Source: Tahibacter aquaticus | Lineage (GTDB): Bacteria > Pseudomonadota > Gammaproteobacteria > Xanthomonadales > Rhodanobacteraceae | Direction: 5' to 3' | DNA: 64,000 nucleotides | NCBI RefSeq assembly: GCF_004363655.1 | Contig: NZ_SNZH01000005.1 | Span: 1-64,000 of the forward strand | Shown here: positions 1 through 10,800 of the stretch, one piece after another | Numbering within the stretch: position 1 is the first letter of the stretch | Layout of the letters: every line of letters begins with the position of its first letter | Notes under the pieces: generated by a model | The model's input: the letters and a program-made list of their open reading frames with translations, nothing else | The model's database searches: none | What the model was told of the DNA's origin: nothing | Position numbers and translations under genes: made by a program

Positions 1-3000
1 GCGATCGCGCTGGTCTGCGCCTGCGGGTTGGGCACGGTATAGCCGTTGGTCTTGCCGCCGTGGCTCAGCGCGCTGCCGCGGATCGTGGCGTAGATATGGT
101 CACCGTCGCGCTGCGCATCCGACAGCCGCTTGAGCACCACCGCACCGACGCCTTCGCCCGGGATATAGCCGTCGCCGCCTTCGCCGAAGCTCTGGCAGTG
201 GCCATCGCCGGAGATGAACTGGCCGACGCTGAGCAGCAGGTATTTCTGCGGATGGATGCTGATGTTCACGCCGCCAACGATGGCGACGCGCGTACGCCCC
301 TGGCGCAGGTCCTGGCAGGCGACATGGATCGCGGTCAGCGACGAGGAACACATGGTGTCCAGCGTCATGCTCGGTCCGTGCAAATCCAGCGCATACGAGA
401 CGCGGTTGGCGATGCTGGCGACGTTGCCGGAAAAGCCCATGCGCAGCGACTGCGTGTCGGCGGCGATGCCGAGCAGCTGGTACTCGCTCCACATCACGCC
501 GACATACACGCCGACATCGCTGGCTGCACTGCCCGCGCCCCGCAGGCTGCTGCGGCAATAGCCTGCGTCTTCGACCGCCATCCAGGCGTGCTGCAGGAAC
601 AGGCGTTCCTGCGGATCAATGTATTTCGCTTCGCGCGGCGCGATATTGAAGAACTGCGGATCGAATTCGTCCACGCCGTCGATGAAGCCACCCCAGCGGC
701 TGTAGTGGCGCCCGCCTTCGCTGCGGTCTGCACTGAAATGCTCGCGCCAGTCCCAGCGTTCCGCCGGCACTTCGACGATGCAGTCCTTGCCGTCGCGCAG
801 GTTGTTCCAGTACGCGGCAATATCCGGCGATTCGGGATAGCGCCCGCTCAGGCCGACGATGGCGATCGGCTCGGCCAGCGCCGGCACCATGCCGGTCGAA
901 TTTCTATCATTTGTTGCAGCTGCCGCATCCGGTGCCTTGACGGCATCGGCCGGGCGCAGCGGCAGCAGGCGCGAACCCGCCGCCGCGGCGGGCTTGGCGG
1001 CGGTGGGCGCCGGGCTGCTGTCGGCCGCTGCCGTCCTGACGAACATGCCGTTGAGCACTGCCGCATGCGCGTCGAGGAAATGCCCGGCGAGTTCGGCAAT
1101 GCTGCGGTATTCGAACAGCAAGGTCTTGGACAGCGAGCCGAAAGTCTTTTCCAGCTGGTTGGTCAGGCGCATCGCGAGTATCGAATCGATGCCGTACTGG
1201 TCCAGCGGCGCCTGCACATCGATGCGGTGCGACGACAGTTTCAGCAGCTGCGAGAACTGCCGGCGCAGCCAGTCCTGGGTCTTGTCCTTGAGTTCCTGGC
1301 CGTCCAGCGCCTGGCCCGGCGCCAGCACCGGCGGCGCTGCCACGGCGACTGGTGCGGCGAACGGCACACCGTCGAGCAGGCGCTGCAGCCTGGCCAACCG
1401 GCCCTGCAGCACCAGGCTGCGCGGCGCCCCCTGGGCCAGGCTGTGCTGGAGGGCGTGCAGGCCGTTGGCGCTGCTCAGCGGCTGCATGCCGGTGCTGCGT
1501 TCCAGTTCCACCTGCAGTGCGGCATCGAGCTGCATGCCGCCCGCCTGCCACAGCGGCCAGTTGATGGCCAGCGTGCGGCCGCGCCGCTCGCCCGCAGCGA
1601 CACGCGCGCTGCGCCATTCGGCGAACTGGTCGAGAAAACCGTTTGCCGCGGCGTAGTCGGCCTGGCCGACATTGCCGAACGCGCCGGCCGTGGACGAGAA
1701 CAGCACGAAGAAATCCAGGTCCAGCGCCGCGGTAGCCGTATCCAGCTGCAGGGCGGCAGCGACTTTCGGCTGCAGCACCGCGCGGAATTCCGCCGCGGTT
1801 TTGCGCACGATGAAGTTGTCCGCAATCATGCCGGCGCTGTGCACGATGCCGTGCAGCGCGCCGTGCACGCCGACAATGTCCGCGACCAGGGCCGCCACGT
1901 CGGTGGCGGCGTCGAGATCGACGGCGCGGTAGTGCACGCGTCCCGGCGCCAGCGTGGTCAAGGCATCGAGCCGCTGCCGGCGTTCGCCCGAGGGCGCGTC
2001 GCGGCCGCTCAGGATCACCTGTGCATGAGCGCTTTGTTCGAGGATGTTGCGCGCGAACAGGCTGCCGAGCCCGCCCAGGCCGCCGGTGATCAGATAGACG
2101 CCATGTTCCTTGAACGGCGCCGCCGCCTCGGTACTGGCCGCTTGCTCTTTCCAGCGCAGCCCTTGCGGCATACCGCGGCGGTCGAAGCGCAGCAGGCTCT
2201 GCGCCGGATGCGCCTGGGCCTGTTGTAACTGCTGCGCGAGAGCCGCGGCGTCGATGCCGGACTGGCTCTGCACGATCTGGCCGCAGAACAGCGGGTTTTC
2301 CAATGTGGCGGTTTTCAGTAAGGCTGACAGGCCGGCGAACAGCGCCTGGCCGGGTTCGTCGCCGAGCACGATCTGCAGCAATACCGGCGCGGCCGGCTTG
2401 CGTGCGAAAACCGCCTGGATCTGTTCGAAGCAGGCCAGTGCGTGGGCCGTGTAGCGCTGGGCCAGATCCTGCCCCGGCAGCGCCGGCCAGCTGTTGCAGA
2501 CACTGCCGGGCAGCAGGGTCTGCAGCGCATCGGCGGCAACAGCGGGCAGTTCGCACAGGACGACCTGGCGTTCCGACCAGGGCGGATTTGTTGCTGTTTC
2601 CACAATGTCATGCCATTGCGGGGCGGCGAGCAGCAGCCCGCTTGCCTCGCTGACAGGTTTTGCCTCGGGCTGTCCCACGGCACGGGCGGAAAACCCGCGC
2701 AGCTGCACGCAGACATTGCCATCAGCGTCGCACAGATCGATATCGAGCCGGCTGACGGCGGCGTCCACGCTGCTGCCCGGTGCCGGACGCACCCAGGCCC
2801 AGACCGCAGCGGGACAGGCACTGAAGATGCGTAGCGTTTCCAGCGCGAACGGCAGCCGCGCCTGGCTGCTGCTGCCGGCGGCCAGGCCGATGCAGGCCTG
2901 CAGCGCGCCGTCCAGCAGGCTGGGATGAAGAACAAAGCGGCCGGCCTCGGCGCGCACGCCGGCGGGCAGTTCCAGTTGCGCCAGCAAGGCATCGCTGCCG

Positions 3001-6000
3001 CGCAATACCTGGCGCACCGCACGATGGGCCGGCCCGTAGACCAGGCCCATGCGGTCGAACGCGGCGTAGACCGCGTCCGCAGCAAGGACACCGCGGTCCA
3101 TCGCTGCGCGCAGGCCCGCGATATCCAGCGTGTCCGGTGCCGCGGCCGCGACATAGGCGGCGCGGCCCTGGCAATGATCGTTCTGCCGCTCGCCTTCGCC
3201 GCTGGCGATGGCGAAATCGATCTCGCCGTCGGGCATGGCCGCCAGCACGATGCTGACCGGCAGCGGCGCGGCGCGCACGATCAGGGGCGACGCCCAGACG
3301 CTGTTGCGCAACTCCAGCACGGCGCCGCGCGCGGCAGCCGGCGTGGCCTGCTCTACCGCGGCGCGCGCCATTTCCAGATAGGCGACCGCAGGCAGCACGC
3401 GTTCGTCGACGCCACGCAGGCGCACCTTGTGATCGGCCAGGAACGGTTCCGCACCGCTGAGCAGCGAGCGGAAGCACTGCCGGCTCATGTCCGACACGTT
3501 CGCATGCAGCAGCGGATGCAGCTGTACCGCCGCAGCCGCGCTTTTGGTGGCCGGAGCCGGAGTCGCGATCCAGAAGCGCTCCTGGCCAAACGGATAGGTC
3601 GGCACGCTGGCGCGCCGTGCTCCACTGCGATGCAGCGGCGCCCAGTCGATATCGATGCCGGAAACCCAGAGCAGGCCGAGCTGGTCGAGGTCTTTCTCGT
3701 GCAGCGCCTGCTCGATCAGCTGGCGGCCGGAGCGGGTTTGCCACAGCGCCGCGCTGGCGCTGGCCATGCCGTCGCCAGACCAGGACTGGGCCGCATCCTT
3801 GCCGGCCAGCCACAACGCCAGCTTGCTTTTCAGTTCGGCGAAGCTGGCGATCTTCAGCGCGAGCCGCGCCTTCATCGGCGTACGGCCGAGCTGCCAGCTG
3901 CGCATCGCGGCGGCGAAATCGCCCATTGCGGCGCCGTCGCACCAGTCCAGCACGCGCTGCGCATAGGCGCGCAGGCGTTCCCGGTCCGGCGCCGACAGCA
4001 CGAACAGCTGCGGTGCACTGTCGTCGGCGGCCGCCGCGCGTGCAACGAATTCCTCGATCACGACATGCGCGTTGGCGCCGCCGGAACCGAAGCTGCTTAC
4101 GCCGGCCAGCAGCACCGGCGCATTCCAGTCGCGCAGGCTGTCGTGGATGTAGAGCGCGTCGCCGAGTTCGATCTTGGGATTGAGCGCGCCGAAATTCACT
4201 GTCGCCGGCAGCTGGCGGTGCTGCATGGCCAGGATGACCTTGAGCACGCCGGCCAGGCCGGCGGCAGACTCCAGATGGCCGAGATTGCTCTTCAGCGAGC
4301 CCAGGCCGCAGGCACCGCGCTGCGCTGCGCTGTTGTGCTGCGCATAGGCTGACTGGATGCCCTGCACTTCGATCGGGTCGCCCAGCGACGTGCCCGTGCC
4401 GTGCGCTTCGATGTAGCTGAGCTGGCGCGCGCGCACGCCGGCATCGTCCCAGGCGGCCATCAGCAGTTCGCGCTGCTTGACCGGGTTGGGCACGGTCAGG
4501 CCGCCGGCGAGGCCGCCGTGGTTGATGGCCGAACCCTTGATCACGGCATGCACCCGGTCGCCGTCGGCGATGGCCCGGCGCAGCGGCTTGATCAGCAATG
4601 CCACCGCACCTTCAGCACGTACATAACCGTTGGCGCGTGCGTCGAATACCTTGCAGCGGCCATCCGGCGCGAGCATGCCAGCCTTGTGATAGGCCAGCGA
4701 CAGATCGGGATGGCAGATCAGGTTGACGCCGGCCACCAGCGCGCTGCTGCATTCGTTGCGTCGCAGCGACTGCATCGCTGTATGCAGCGCCACCAGCGAC
4801 GACGAGCAGGCCGTGTCGATCAGCAGGCTGGGCCCGCTCAGGTCGAAGAAATACGACACGCGGTTGGCGATGACCGCCAGCGAACTGGCCACGCCCAGGT
4901 GCGCTTCCACTTCCACGCCCGCATCCTGCAGCAGACGGCTGTAGTCGCTGTTGCTGGCGCCGACGAAGACGCCGACCGCGCTGCCGGCGATATCGGCCGG
5001 CCGCAGGTTGGCGTCTTCCAGGCAGGACCAGGCCAGCTGCAGCACCAGGCGCTGCTGCGGGTCCATCAGCTGCGCTTCGGCCGGCGAGATGCGGAAGAAC
5101 GCCGCGTCGAACGCATCGGCGTCGCTGACGAAGCCGCCCTGGTCTATGCCCGGCCACTCGGCCGGATCGGGCCAGCTGCCGCGCTGCGGCGGATACGCGC
5201 CGATCACGCAGCGCCCTTCGGCCAGTACATTCCACAAATCCACAGGTGATGAAATACCGCCCGGCAGGCGGCACGACAGGCCGATCACGGCGATGTCGGT
5301 CTCGGCGGCCGTAGTCGTGCGCGCCGGCGCGTTGCGCTGTGGCGCCGGCACCGCTGCGGACGCGGGCGCAGCAACCGTTACAGCGGCACGGCGCGACGGC
5401 ACCGGCTCGGCTGGTTCGCGGCCCAGCTTCACCGCGACCTTGGCAACGCTGTTGAATTCGAAGAAGAACGACGTGGGCAGGCGCTGGCCGCATTCCTGTT
5501 CCAGCAACTGCTGCAATTGCAGCAGGCCGGCGGAATCCACGCCCATTTCCATGAACGGCCGCTCGGTGGCGAAGGCCGCGGCTTCGTCGGCCAGCAGGGC
5601 CAGCACCTGCTCGCGCAGGAAATCGCGGATCTGTTCGCGGCTGCGCGTAGGCAGCGCGGCGCTGGCGCCCTCGTCGTGCTGCCCGCGCTGGCGCAGCTGC
5701 TCGGCCCGCGCCAGGATGTCGTAGGACACCAGCACGCCGTGGGTCTGGTTCTGCGTATCGTCGGGACGGTAGCCGCGCACCAGCCGCGCGATCGACGCGC
5801 CGTGGCTGTGATGGAAGGCCAGCACCGGATCCTGGCCGGCGCCGCTGCGCCGGATGTAATCCTCAAGCGTCTCGCCCAGGCTGGCGTCGTAGCGCTTGCA
5901 CAAGGTCACGCCGACCACGCGGCGCACGCCCGGCAGCAGGCTGCAGCGCTGCAGCATGAATTCGAGCAGCTGGTCGCCGTAGCGCAGGTTCTGCGCCTGC

Positions 6001-7673
6001 GGATCGATGTTCACCGCCAGCAGCTGCACCACCGCGCCGTCGGCGCGGTGCAGTTCGTGCACGTTGGACGCCTTGCGTCCGATCAGCGCTTCGGCCGACG
6101 CGATGCGCTGGCTGTAGACGACGCCGAGCACCTGGCCTTCGCGTTCCAGCACGAACTGGCCCTGCGGATGGTTTTCGATGCGTGCACGGATCGTCGCCTC
6201 GGAACTCTGCGTGTGCTGCCAGCACAGCTGTTCCAGCTCGACCAGGCGCGCGATATCGTCTGCGGCCGCATGACGAATGCGGTAGGCACGGCGGCCAAGC
6301 AGATGCAGGCTCGCGCTGCAGGCCGGCGACACGGCCGGATAGCGGCGCACATGGCCGTCGTTGAACCAGCCACAGCGCGCGGCGAGGCAAAGAAACGCTT
6401 CGGCACTGATCAGCTCGCGCCCGCTCAGCGCGTCCAGGCCTTCGAGGCAGGCATTGTCGATCGATGTTGCCGGCAACGCAGCGGCGTCCGTCGCGTGCGA
6501 CTGCAGCCACAGCAGCTGAGCGACCGAATCCAGCTCGGCCCAGCGCTGCAGTTCCTGCTGCCAGCCGGAAAGCACGGCGATGGCCGCGCGCGGGCTGCCG
6601 TCTGCGGCGAGGTACGGCGGTTGCTCGCCAGCGAGTACATGCAGCCCTGGGTCCGCCGGCACGGTGCTGTCGGTGCGTTCCAGGCCGGCATGCACGACCA
6701 GCAGACGTTCGCCGGCATTTTCCTGCTGCGCGCACCGGTACAGCGACGGCGATTGCGCCGCGTCGGCCGCGATGACCCGTGCCGGTGCGCTCTGCGCATT
6801 CGCGGCATCGACATTCCAGTCGCTGGCCGCCTGCACCACGGCGGCGAACAGTGCATCGCCAGCCTCGCCGGCGATACCGGCGCAGGATTCGCCAGCCGTG
6901 GCGAACAGCACCTGCAGGTCGCTGCGCAGATCATCGAAGAAATCGGCGCGGGCGCTGTCGGCGAAGGCCAGCGCGCGTTCCAGACGTTGCGCTGCGCTGC
7001 TGTGCTGCGCGCGGTATCCGGCCAGCGCCGTCGTGTCGCCGCGCACGATCGATTCCAGCGCCGCGAGCAGCGGCCGGTAGCCGGTCAGCGTGGCCAGCAC
7101 GGGCGAATGCAGCAGATCCACCGCCCGCGGCGTCAGCGCATCGGCGGCTTCGTCGAGCCAGCCCTGCGCCACGAAACGCTGCTGCAGCGCGGTGGCGAGA
7201 TCGGGCTGCAGACGTTTCAGTGCGGCGCTCACGCGGCTGCAGTCCAGCGTCTTCAGCAGCGCGGCGACCAGCACGTCCAGCGCGCCGTTGGCGAGGAATT
7301 CCCACTCGCCGGGCCTGCCGCCGCCCTGCCCCGGCAACTGGCGCATCAGCGCGGCCAGTGACAGCGCCGCTTCGCCGTCGCGCAGGGCTGACGGCGCCTG
7401 CGCATTCAGCGCGGCGAACGCGTCGAGCGGCGCCGCCGGCAGCACGTCCTGCGCCAGGCGCCAGGCGCCGTCGTCGCCGCGCTGCAGCCAGCCCAGCGCC
7501 TGCAGACTGCGCAGCACGGCCTGAAGTGGAGCGGCGTCCAGATCCAGAGCACGCGCCAGCGTTTCGCCGTCGAGTCCTTGCCCTGTCGCGAGACGATCGA
7601 AAACACCCAGACGCCGGCAACACGCGATCAACGCGGTTGCCAGGTAGCCGTAGCAGCACTGAATCGGTTCCAC
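1..7673 (-). CDS. Trans-AT type I polyketide synthase with GNAT starter module (3' end beyond window)
   Basis: Assembly-line polyketide synthase; about 2557 residues are visible and the frame stays open to the left edge. Order read from the translation: two winged-helix-like stretches (about 1-75 and 145-190), a region without clear assignment (300-455), a GNAT domain (460-655), ACP1 (680-750, GVDS serine), KS1 (792-1210, Cys about 956 in DTACSSS, HGTGT and NLGHLE histidines), DH (1386-1660, DHKV and DGALQ), KR (1850-2060, GGLGGLG, Tyr in QADYAAAN), ACP2 (GIDSI near 2161) and KS2 (from 2270, DTMCSSS). There is no AT domain, so extender units must be loaded in trans. GNAT-ACP at an N-terminus is known from starter modules (CurA, AprA, SxtA), so this protein may begin the chain although it lies downstream of another PKS gene. 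The start is GTG with GGAGGA six bases upstream. The KR has the Asp of B-type reductases (AGMIAD). Confidence 0.93.
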   Translation of the reverse strand, partial: MEPIQCCYGYLATALIACCRRLGVFDRLATGQGLDGETLARALDLDAAPLQAVLRSLQALGWLQRGDDGAWRLAQDVLPAAPLDAFAALNAQAPSALRDGEAALSLAALMRQLPGQGGGRPGEWEFLANGALDVLVAALLKTLDCSRVSAALKRLQPDLATALQQRFVAQGWLDEAADALTPRAVDLLHSPVLATLTGYRPLLAALESIVRGDTTALAGYRAQHSSAAQRLERALAFADSARADFFDDLRSDLQVLFATAGESCAGIAGEAGDALFAAVVQAASDWNVDAANAQSAPARVIAADAAQSPSLYRCAQQENAGERLLVVHAGLERTDSTVPADPGLHVLAGEQPPYLAADGSPRAAIAVLSGWQQELQRWAELDSVAQLLWLQSHATDAAALPATSIDNACLEGLDALSGRELISAEAFLCLAARCGWFNDGHVRRYPAVSPACSASLHLLGRRAYRIRHAAADDIARLVELEQLCWQHTQSSEATIRARIENHPQGQFVLEREGQVLGVVYSQRIASAEALIGRKASNVHELHRADGAVVQLLAVNIDPQAQNLRYGDQLLEFMLQRCSLLPGVRRVVGVTLCKRYDASLGETLEDYIRRSGAGQDPVLAFHHSHGASIARLVRGYRPDDTQNQTHGVLVSYDILARAEQLRQRGQHDEGASAALPTRSREQIRDFLREQVLALLADEAAAFATERPFMEMGVDSAGLLQLQQLLEQECGQRLPTSFFFEFNSVAKVAVKLGREPAEPVPSRRAAVTVAAPASAAVPAPQRNAPARTTTAAETDIAVIGLSCRLPGGISSPVDLWNVLAEGRCVIGAYPPQRGSWPDPAEWPGIDQGGFVSDADAFDAAFFRISPAEAQLMDPQQRLVLQLAWSCLEDANLRPADIAGSAVGVFVGASNSDYSRLLQDAGVEVEAHLGVASSLAVIANRVSYFFDLSGPSLLIDTACSSSLVALHTAMQSLRRNECSSALVAGVNLICHPDLSLAYHKAGMLAPDGRCKVFDARANGYVRAEGAVALLIKPLRRAIADGDRVHAVIKGSAINHGGLAGGLTVPNPVKQRELLMAAWDDAGVRARQLSYIEAHGTGTSLGDPIEVQGIQSAYAQHNSAAQRGACGLGSLKSNLGHLESAAGLAGVLKVILAMQHRQLPATVNFGALNPKIELGDALYIHDSLRDWNAPVLLAGVSSFGSGGANAHVVIEEFVARAAAADDSAPQLFVLSAPDRERLRAYAQRVLDWCDGAAMGDFAAAMRSWQLGRTPMKARLALKIASFAELKSKLALWLAGKDAAQSWSGDGMASASAALWQTRSGRQLIEQALHEKDLDQLGLLWVSGIDIDWAPLHRSGARRASVPTYPFGQERFWIATPAPATKSAAAAVQLHPLLHANVSDMSRQCFRSLLSGAEPFLADHKVRLRGVDERVLPAVAYLEMARAAVEQATPAAARGAVLELRNSVWASPLIVRAAPLPVSIVLAAMPDGEIDFAIASGEGERQNDHCQGRAAYVAAAAPDTLDIAGLRAAMDRGVLAADAVYAAFDRMGLVYGPAHRAVRQVLRGSDALLAQLELPAGVRAEAGRFVLHPSLLDGALQACIGLAAGSSSQARLPFALETLRIFSACPAAVWAWVRPAPGSSVDAAVSRLDIDLCDADGNVCVQLRGFSARAVGQPEAKPVSEASGLLLAAPQWHDIVETATNPPWSERQVVLCELPAVAADALQTLLPGSVCNSWPALPGQDLAQRYTAHALACFEQIQAVFARKPAAPVLLQIVLGDEPGQALFAGLSALLKTATLENPLFCGQIVQSQSGIDAAALAQQLQQAQAHPAQSLLRFDRRGMPQGLRWKEQAASTEAAAPFKEHGVYLITGGLGGLGSLFARNILEQSAHAQVILSGRDAPSGERRQRLDALTTLAPGRVHYRAVDLDAATDVAALVADIVGVHGALHGIVHSAGMIADNFIVRKTAAEFRAVLQPKVAAALQLDTATAALDLDFFVLFSSTAGAFGNVGQADYAAANGFLDQFAEWRSARVAAGERRGRTLAINWPLWQAGGMQLDAALQVELERSTGMQPLSSANGLHALQHSLAQGAPRSLVLQGRLARLQRLLDGVPFAAPVAVAAPPVLAPGQALDGQELKDKTQDWLRRQFSQLLKLSSHRIDVQAPLDQYGIDSILAMRLTNQLEKTFGSLSKTLLFEYRSIAELAGHFLDAHAAVLNGMFVRTAAADSSPAPTAAKPAAAAGSRLLPLRPADAVKAPDAAAATNDRNSTGMVPALAEPIAIVGLSGRYPESPDIAAYWNNLRDGKDCIVEVPAERWDWREHFSADRSEGGRHYSRWGGFIDGVDEFDPQFFNIAPREAKYIDPQERLFLQHAWMAVEDAGYCRSSLRGAGSAASDVGVYVGVMWSEYQLLGIAADTQSLRMGFSGNVASIANRVSYALDLHGPSMTLDTMCSSSLTAIHVACQDLRQGRTRVAIVGGVNISIHPQKYLLLSVGQFISGDGHCQSFGEGGDGYIPGEGVGAVVLKRLSDAQRDGDHIYATIRGSALSHGGKTNGYTVPNPQAQTSAI

Positions 7674-7768
7674 GAATCCTCCACCCCATGCCGTTCACGG
7701 GAGCCGCTGTGCGCGTACTGCCCGCCTGTCCTTCTGTCGTTCTGTATCGGCGAAAACCCGACGCTGTT

Positions 7769-7790
7769 CGTTCCGCTTCCGTGCGGAACG
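7769..7790. other. Inverted repeat between the two PKS genes
   Basis: Two perfect 8-base arms (cgttccgc and gcggaacg, 7769-7776 and 7783-7790) around a 6-base loop. On the minus strand a GTTTT run follows about 12 bases after the stem. It could be a weak attenuator or an RNA-stability structure in the 173-base gap. The two PKS genes otherwise look co-directional and co-transcribed. Confidence 0.3.
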
Positions 7791-7814
7791 GCACCTCGTC
7801 GCGTTGTCGTTTGT

Positions 7815-7844
7815 CGCCAGCGGCGCCCCCCGACGCCGCTGGCG
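7815..7844. terminator. Hairpin directly after the 4543-residue PKS gene
   Basis: Perfect 11-base arms (cgccagcggcg at 7815-7825 and its complement at 7834-7844) with an 8-base loop, two bases past the stop codon of the upstream PKS gene. There is no T-run on either strand, so it is at most a weak or Rho-assisted terminator. It may instead protect the 3' end of a processed transcript. Confidence 0.3.
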
Positions 7845-7846
7845 CA

Positions 7847-10800
7847 TCAGAACGTCATGCGTTCGTACTCATCGCCGGTGGCGCTGTCCTGCCAGACGAT
7901 GCTTTCCAATACTTCCCGCGCGCTTTCGCGCCGCTGCACCGGCTCGGCCGGCGTACCCAGGCCGTCGGGCACATCTGCCGCCGCAGCGGCCGCGGTGTCG
8001 CCGTCGCCGAACTCCGGCAAGACCGCCGTCGCCATGGCGCGGCCGATCGCACTGGGGCAGGTTTCGCCCAGATAGGCGGCAAAGCGCGCAATGGTCGGGT
8101 ACTCGAAGATCAGGCTGGGCGACAGATCCAGCTCCAGCCGCCGGTTGACTTCGCGCACCAGCGAGGCAATGCCCAGCGAGGTCACGCCCAGCTCCAGCAG
8201 GTTCCTGTCGCCCGGCAGTTGCGCGGCCGGTATCTGCAGCTGGCGGGCAAGTTCCTCGCCGATCAATTGCGCGGCCAGATCCGCGGCGCTGCGCAGGCCG
8301 GCCAGGCGCGCCGTCGACGGCGGCTTCCGGCTGGCGGCAGTACGTGCGGGCGCCGGGCTTTCCGTCGCCGCTGCGTCCGCCGCGGCCACGGTGTCGACCC
8401 AGTGGCGCTCGCGCGCAAACGGATACGTCGGCAGGTTGATGCGTGGCGGCAGCGCGCCGGCATACAGCGCCAGCCAGTCGATATCGACGCCCTGGGTCCA
8501 CAATTCCAGCAGCGGGCCCAGGTCGTTGCTCGACAGCCATTTCGACACGATCATCGCCTTGATGTCAGCGTCGCGATTGATCAGGCCGACGCTGTCGGAG
8601 TCGCGCTCGCCGCGGCTGCGGTAGGCCGCGGCGATCGCGCCGTCGCCGGCGACGAAGGCCTGCAGCCTGGCCGCCAGGTCCGCCACCGAGTCGACCACGA
8701 AGGCGAGCCGCTCGCGCAGGTTCTCGCGCCCGACCTGCAAGGTCGCCGCGATGCGCGCGAGCGGCGCTGCGGCCATGTTCCCACTGGCCTGCAGATAGGC
8801 CAGCAGATCGCCGGCCCGCGCCACCAGCTGTTCCGGCGTCTTGGCCGACAGCACGATCAGGCGCGCGAGTTTCTGTGCATGCGGTGCGTTCGCTGCGAGC
8901 GCCTGGCTTGCGCGGTATTCCTGCACCACCAGATGCGCGTTGACGCCGCCGAAACCGAGCGAGCTGATACCGGCGGTGAGCGGCAGTGCGGCGCCGGCAG
9001 CGTCGCTGCAGGCGGTCCAGTCCTGCGTGCCCCGGGCGATATGGAACGGACTGTCGTCCAGGCGGATCTGCGGATTCAGTTGCTCGAAGTGCAGCACGCC
9101 CGGAATCTTGCGGTGGCGCATCGCCAGCACGGTCTTGATCAGCGAAGTGACGCCGGAAGCCGCTTCGAGATGACCGATGTTGGTCTTGATCGAACCGACC
9201 GCGCAGCGCGCCGTCGTGGCCACGCCCAGTTCGCGGAAGGCCTTCTTCAGGCCATTCAGTTCGACTGCATCGCCCATGGCCGTGCCGGTGCCGTGCGCTT
9301 CGATCAGGCCGACCTGGCCTGCATCGACCGCGGCGCGGCGATACACGTCGACCAGCAGCTCGGCCTGCGCATTCGGATTCGGCGCCGTCAGCGACATGGC
9401 GCGGCCGCCGTGATTCACACCGCTGCCCTTGACCACGGCGTAGATCGTGTCGCCGTCAGCGACGGCCTGGTCCAGGCGCTTGAGCAGCACCGCGGCGCAG
9501 CCTTCGCCGCGCACGTAGCCGTCGGCGCGGTGATCGAAGGTCTTGCAGCGGCCGTCGGCGGCGAGCATGCCGGCACTGCCCAGGGCCAGCTGCAGCGACG
9601 GCGTCAGCAGCACATTGGTGCCGCCGGCTATCGCCGCTGTGCAGTGGCCGCTGGCAACGCTTTCCGCGGCCCGGTGGATAGCCACCAGGGAACTGGAGCA
9701 GGCCGTGTCGATGGCTTCACTGGGGCCTCGCAGGTCGAGCAGGTAGGACAGGCGGTTCGGCAGCACGCAATGTGCCATGCCGGTGGCGGAGTAGCCGACG
9801 ACTTCGGTGTCGGCATCGCGCAGCAGTTCCACATAGTCGAAGCCGCCCAGGCCGACGAAGACGCCGGTACGCGTGCCGGCCAGCTCGGAGGCACGATGAC
9901 CAGAATCCTCGATCGCATTCCAGGCGACCTGCAGGAACAAGCGCTGCTGCGGGTCCATCAGCGCCGCTTCCAGCGCGCCTATGCCGAAGAACGGCGCATC
10001 GAATTTGTCCACATTACGCAGGAATCCACCCCAGCGCGCCGCCGTGGTGTTGCGCTGCGCGCCGCTGTCGGCGTGATGCGCGCGCCAGTCCCAGCGCTCC
10101 GGCGGAATCTCCGAGACCAGGTCGGCGCCGGCCAGGATCTGCTGCCACAGCTCGTCCGGCGTGTCGGCGCCCGGGAATACGCCGGCGATGCCGACGATGG
10201 CGACCGGTACCAGGCTCGCCGCCGGTGCGGCGGCGATGTCGGTCCCGCCTGTATCGGCCAGCGGGCGCACCGCTTCGGACACGTCGACGGTTGTCGCGTC
10301 GAATGCATCGGCGTAGAACGGCCGCAGTTCGGCTGCATGCGTGCTGGCGAGGTAGCCGCTCAGCGCATCGAAGGTCGGGTATTCGAACACGACGGCCGGC
10401 GCCAGGCTCAGCGCATAGCTGTCGTTGAGGCGGCGGAACAGGTTCGCCACGCCCAGCGAATCGAGGCCGTATTCGCTCAGGTTCACGTCGGCCACGATCT
10501 GCTGCGGACTGACCAGCAATACCTCGGCGACGATGCGCAGCAGATCGCTGCGCAGGCGGCGCACGAACTCCGCATCGTTACGCGGTGCCGCAGCGCTGTG
10601 CGCTGGTGCACGCAGTGCCGGCGCCGCGGCTGCCGGGGCCAGGCCGAGCACGCGGTCGATCTTGGCCGGGTTACCGTGCATCACCAGCAGCTGCGTTTCG
10701 CCGCCGAGCAGGGCCGCGGCAAACGCGGCCAGGCCTGCATCGGTATCCAGCGCGTACATGCCGGAGGATTCCTGCAGCATGGCCTTGGTCTTGGCATCGA

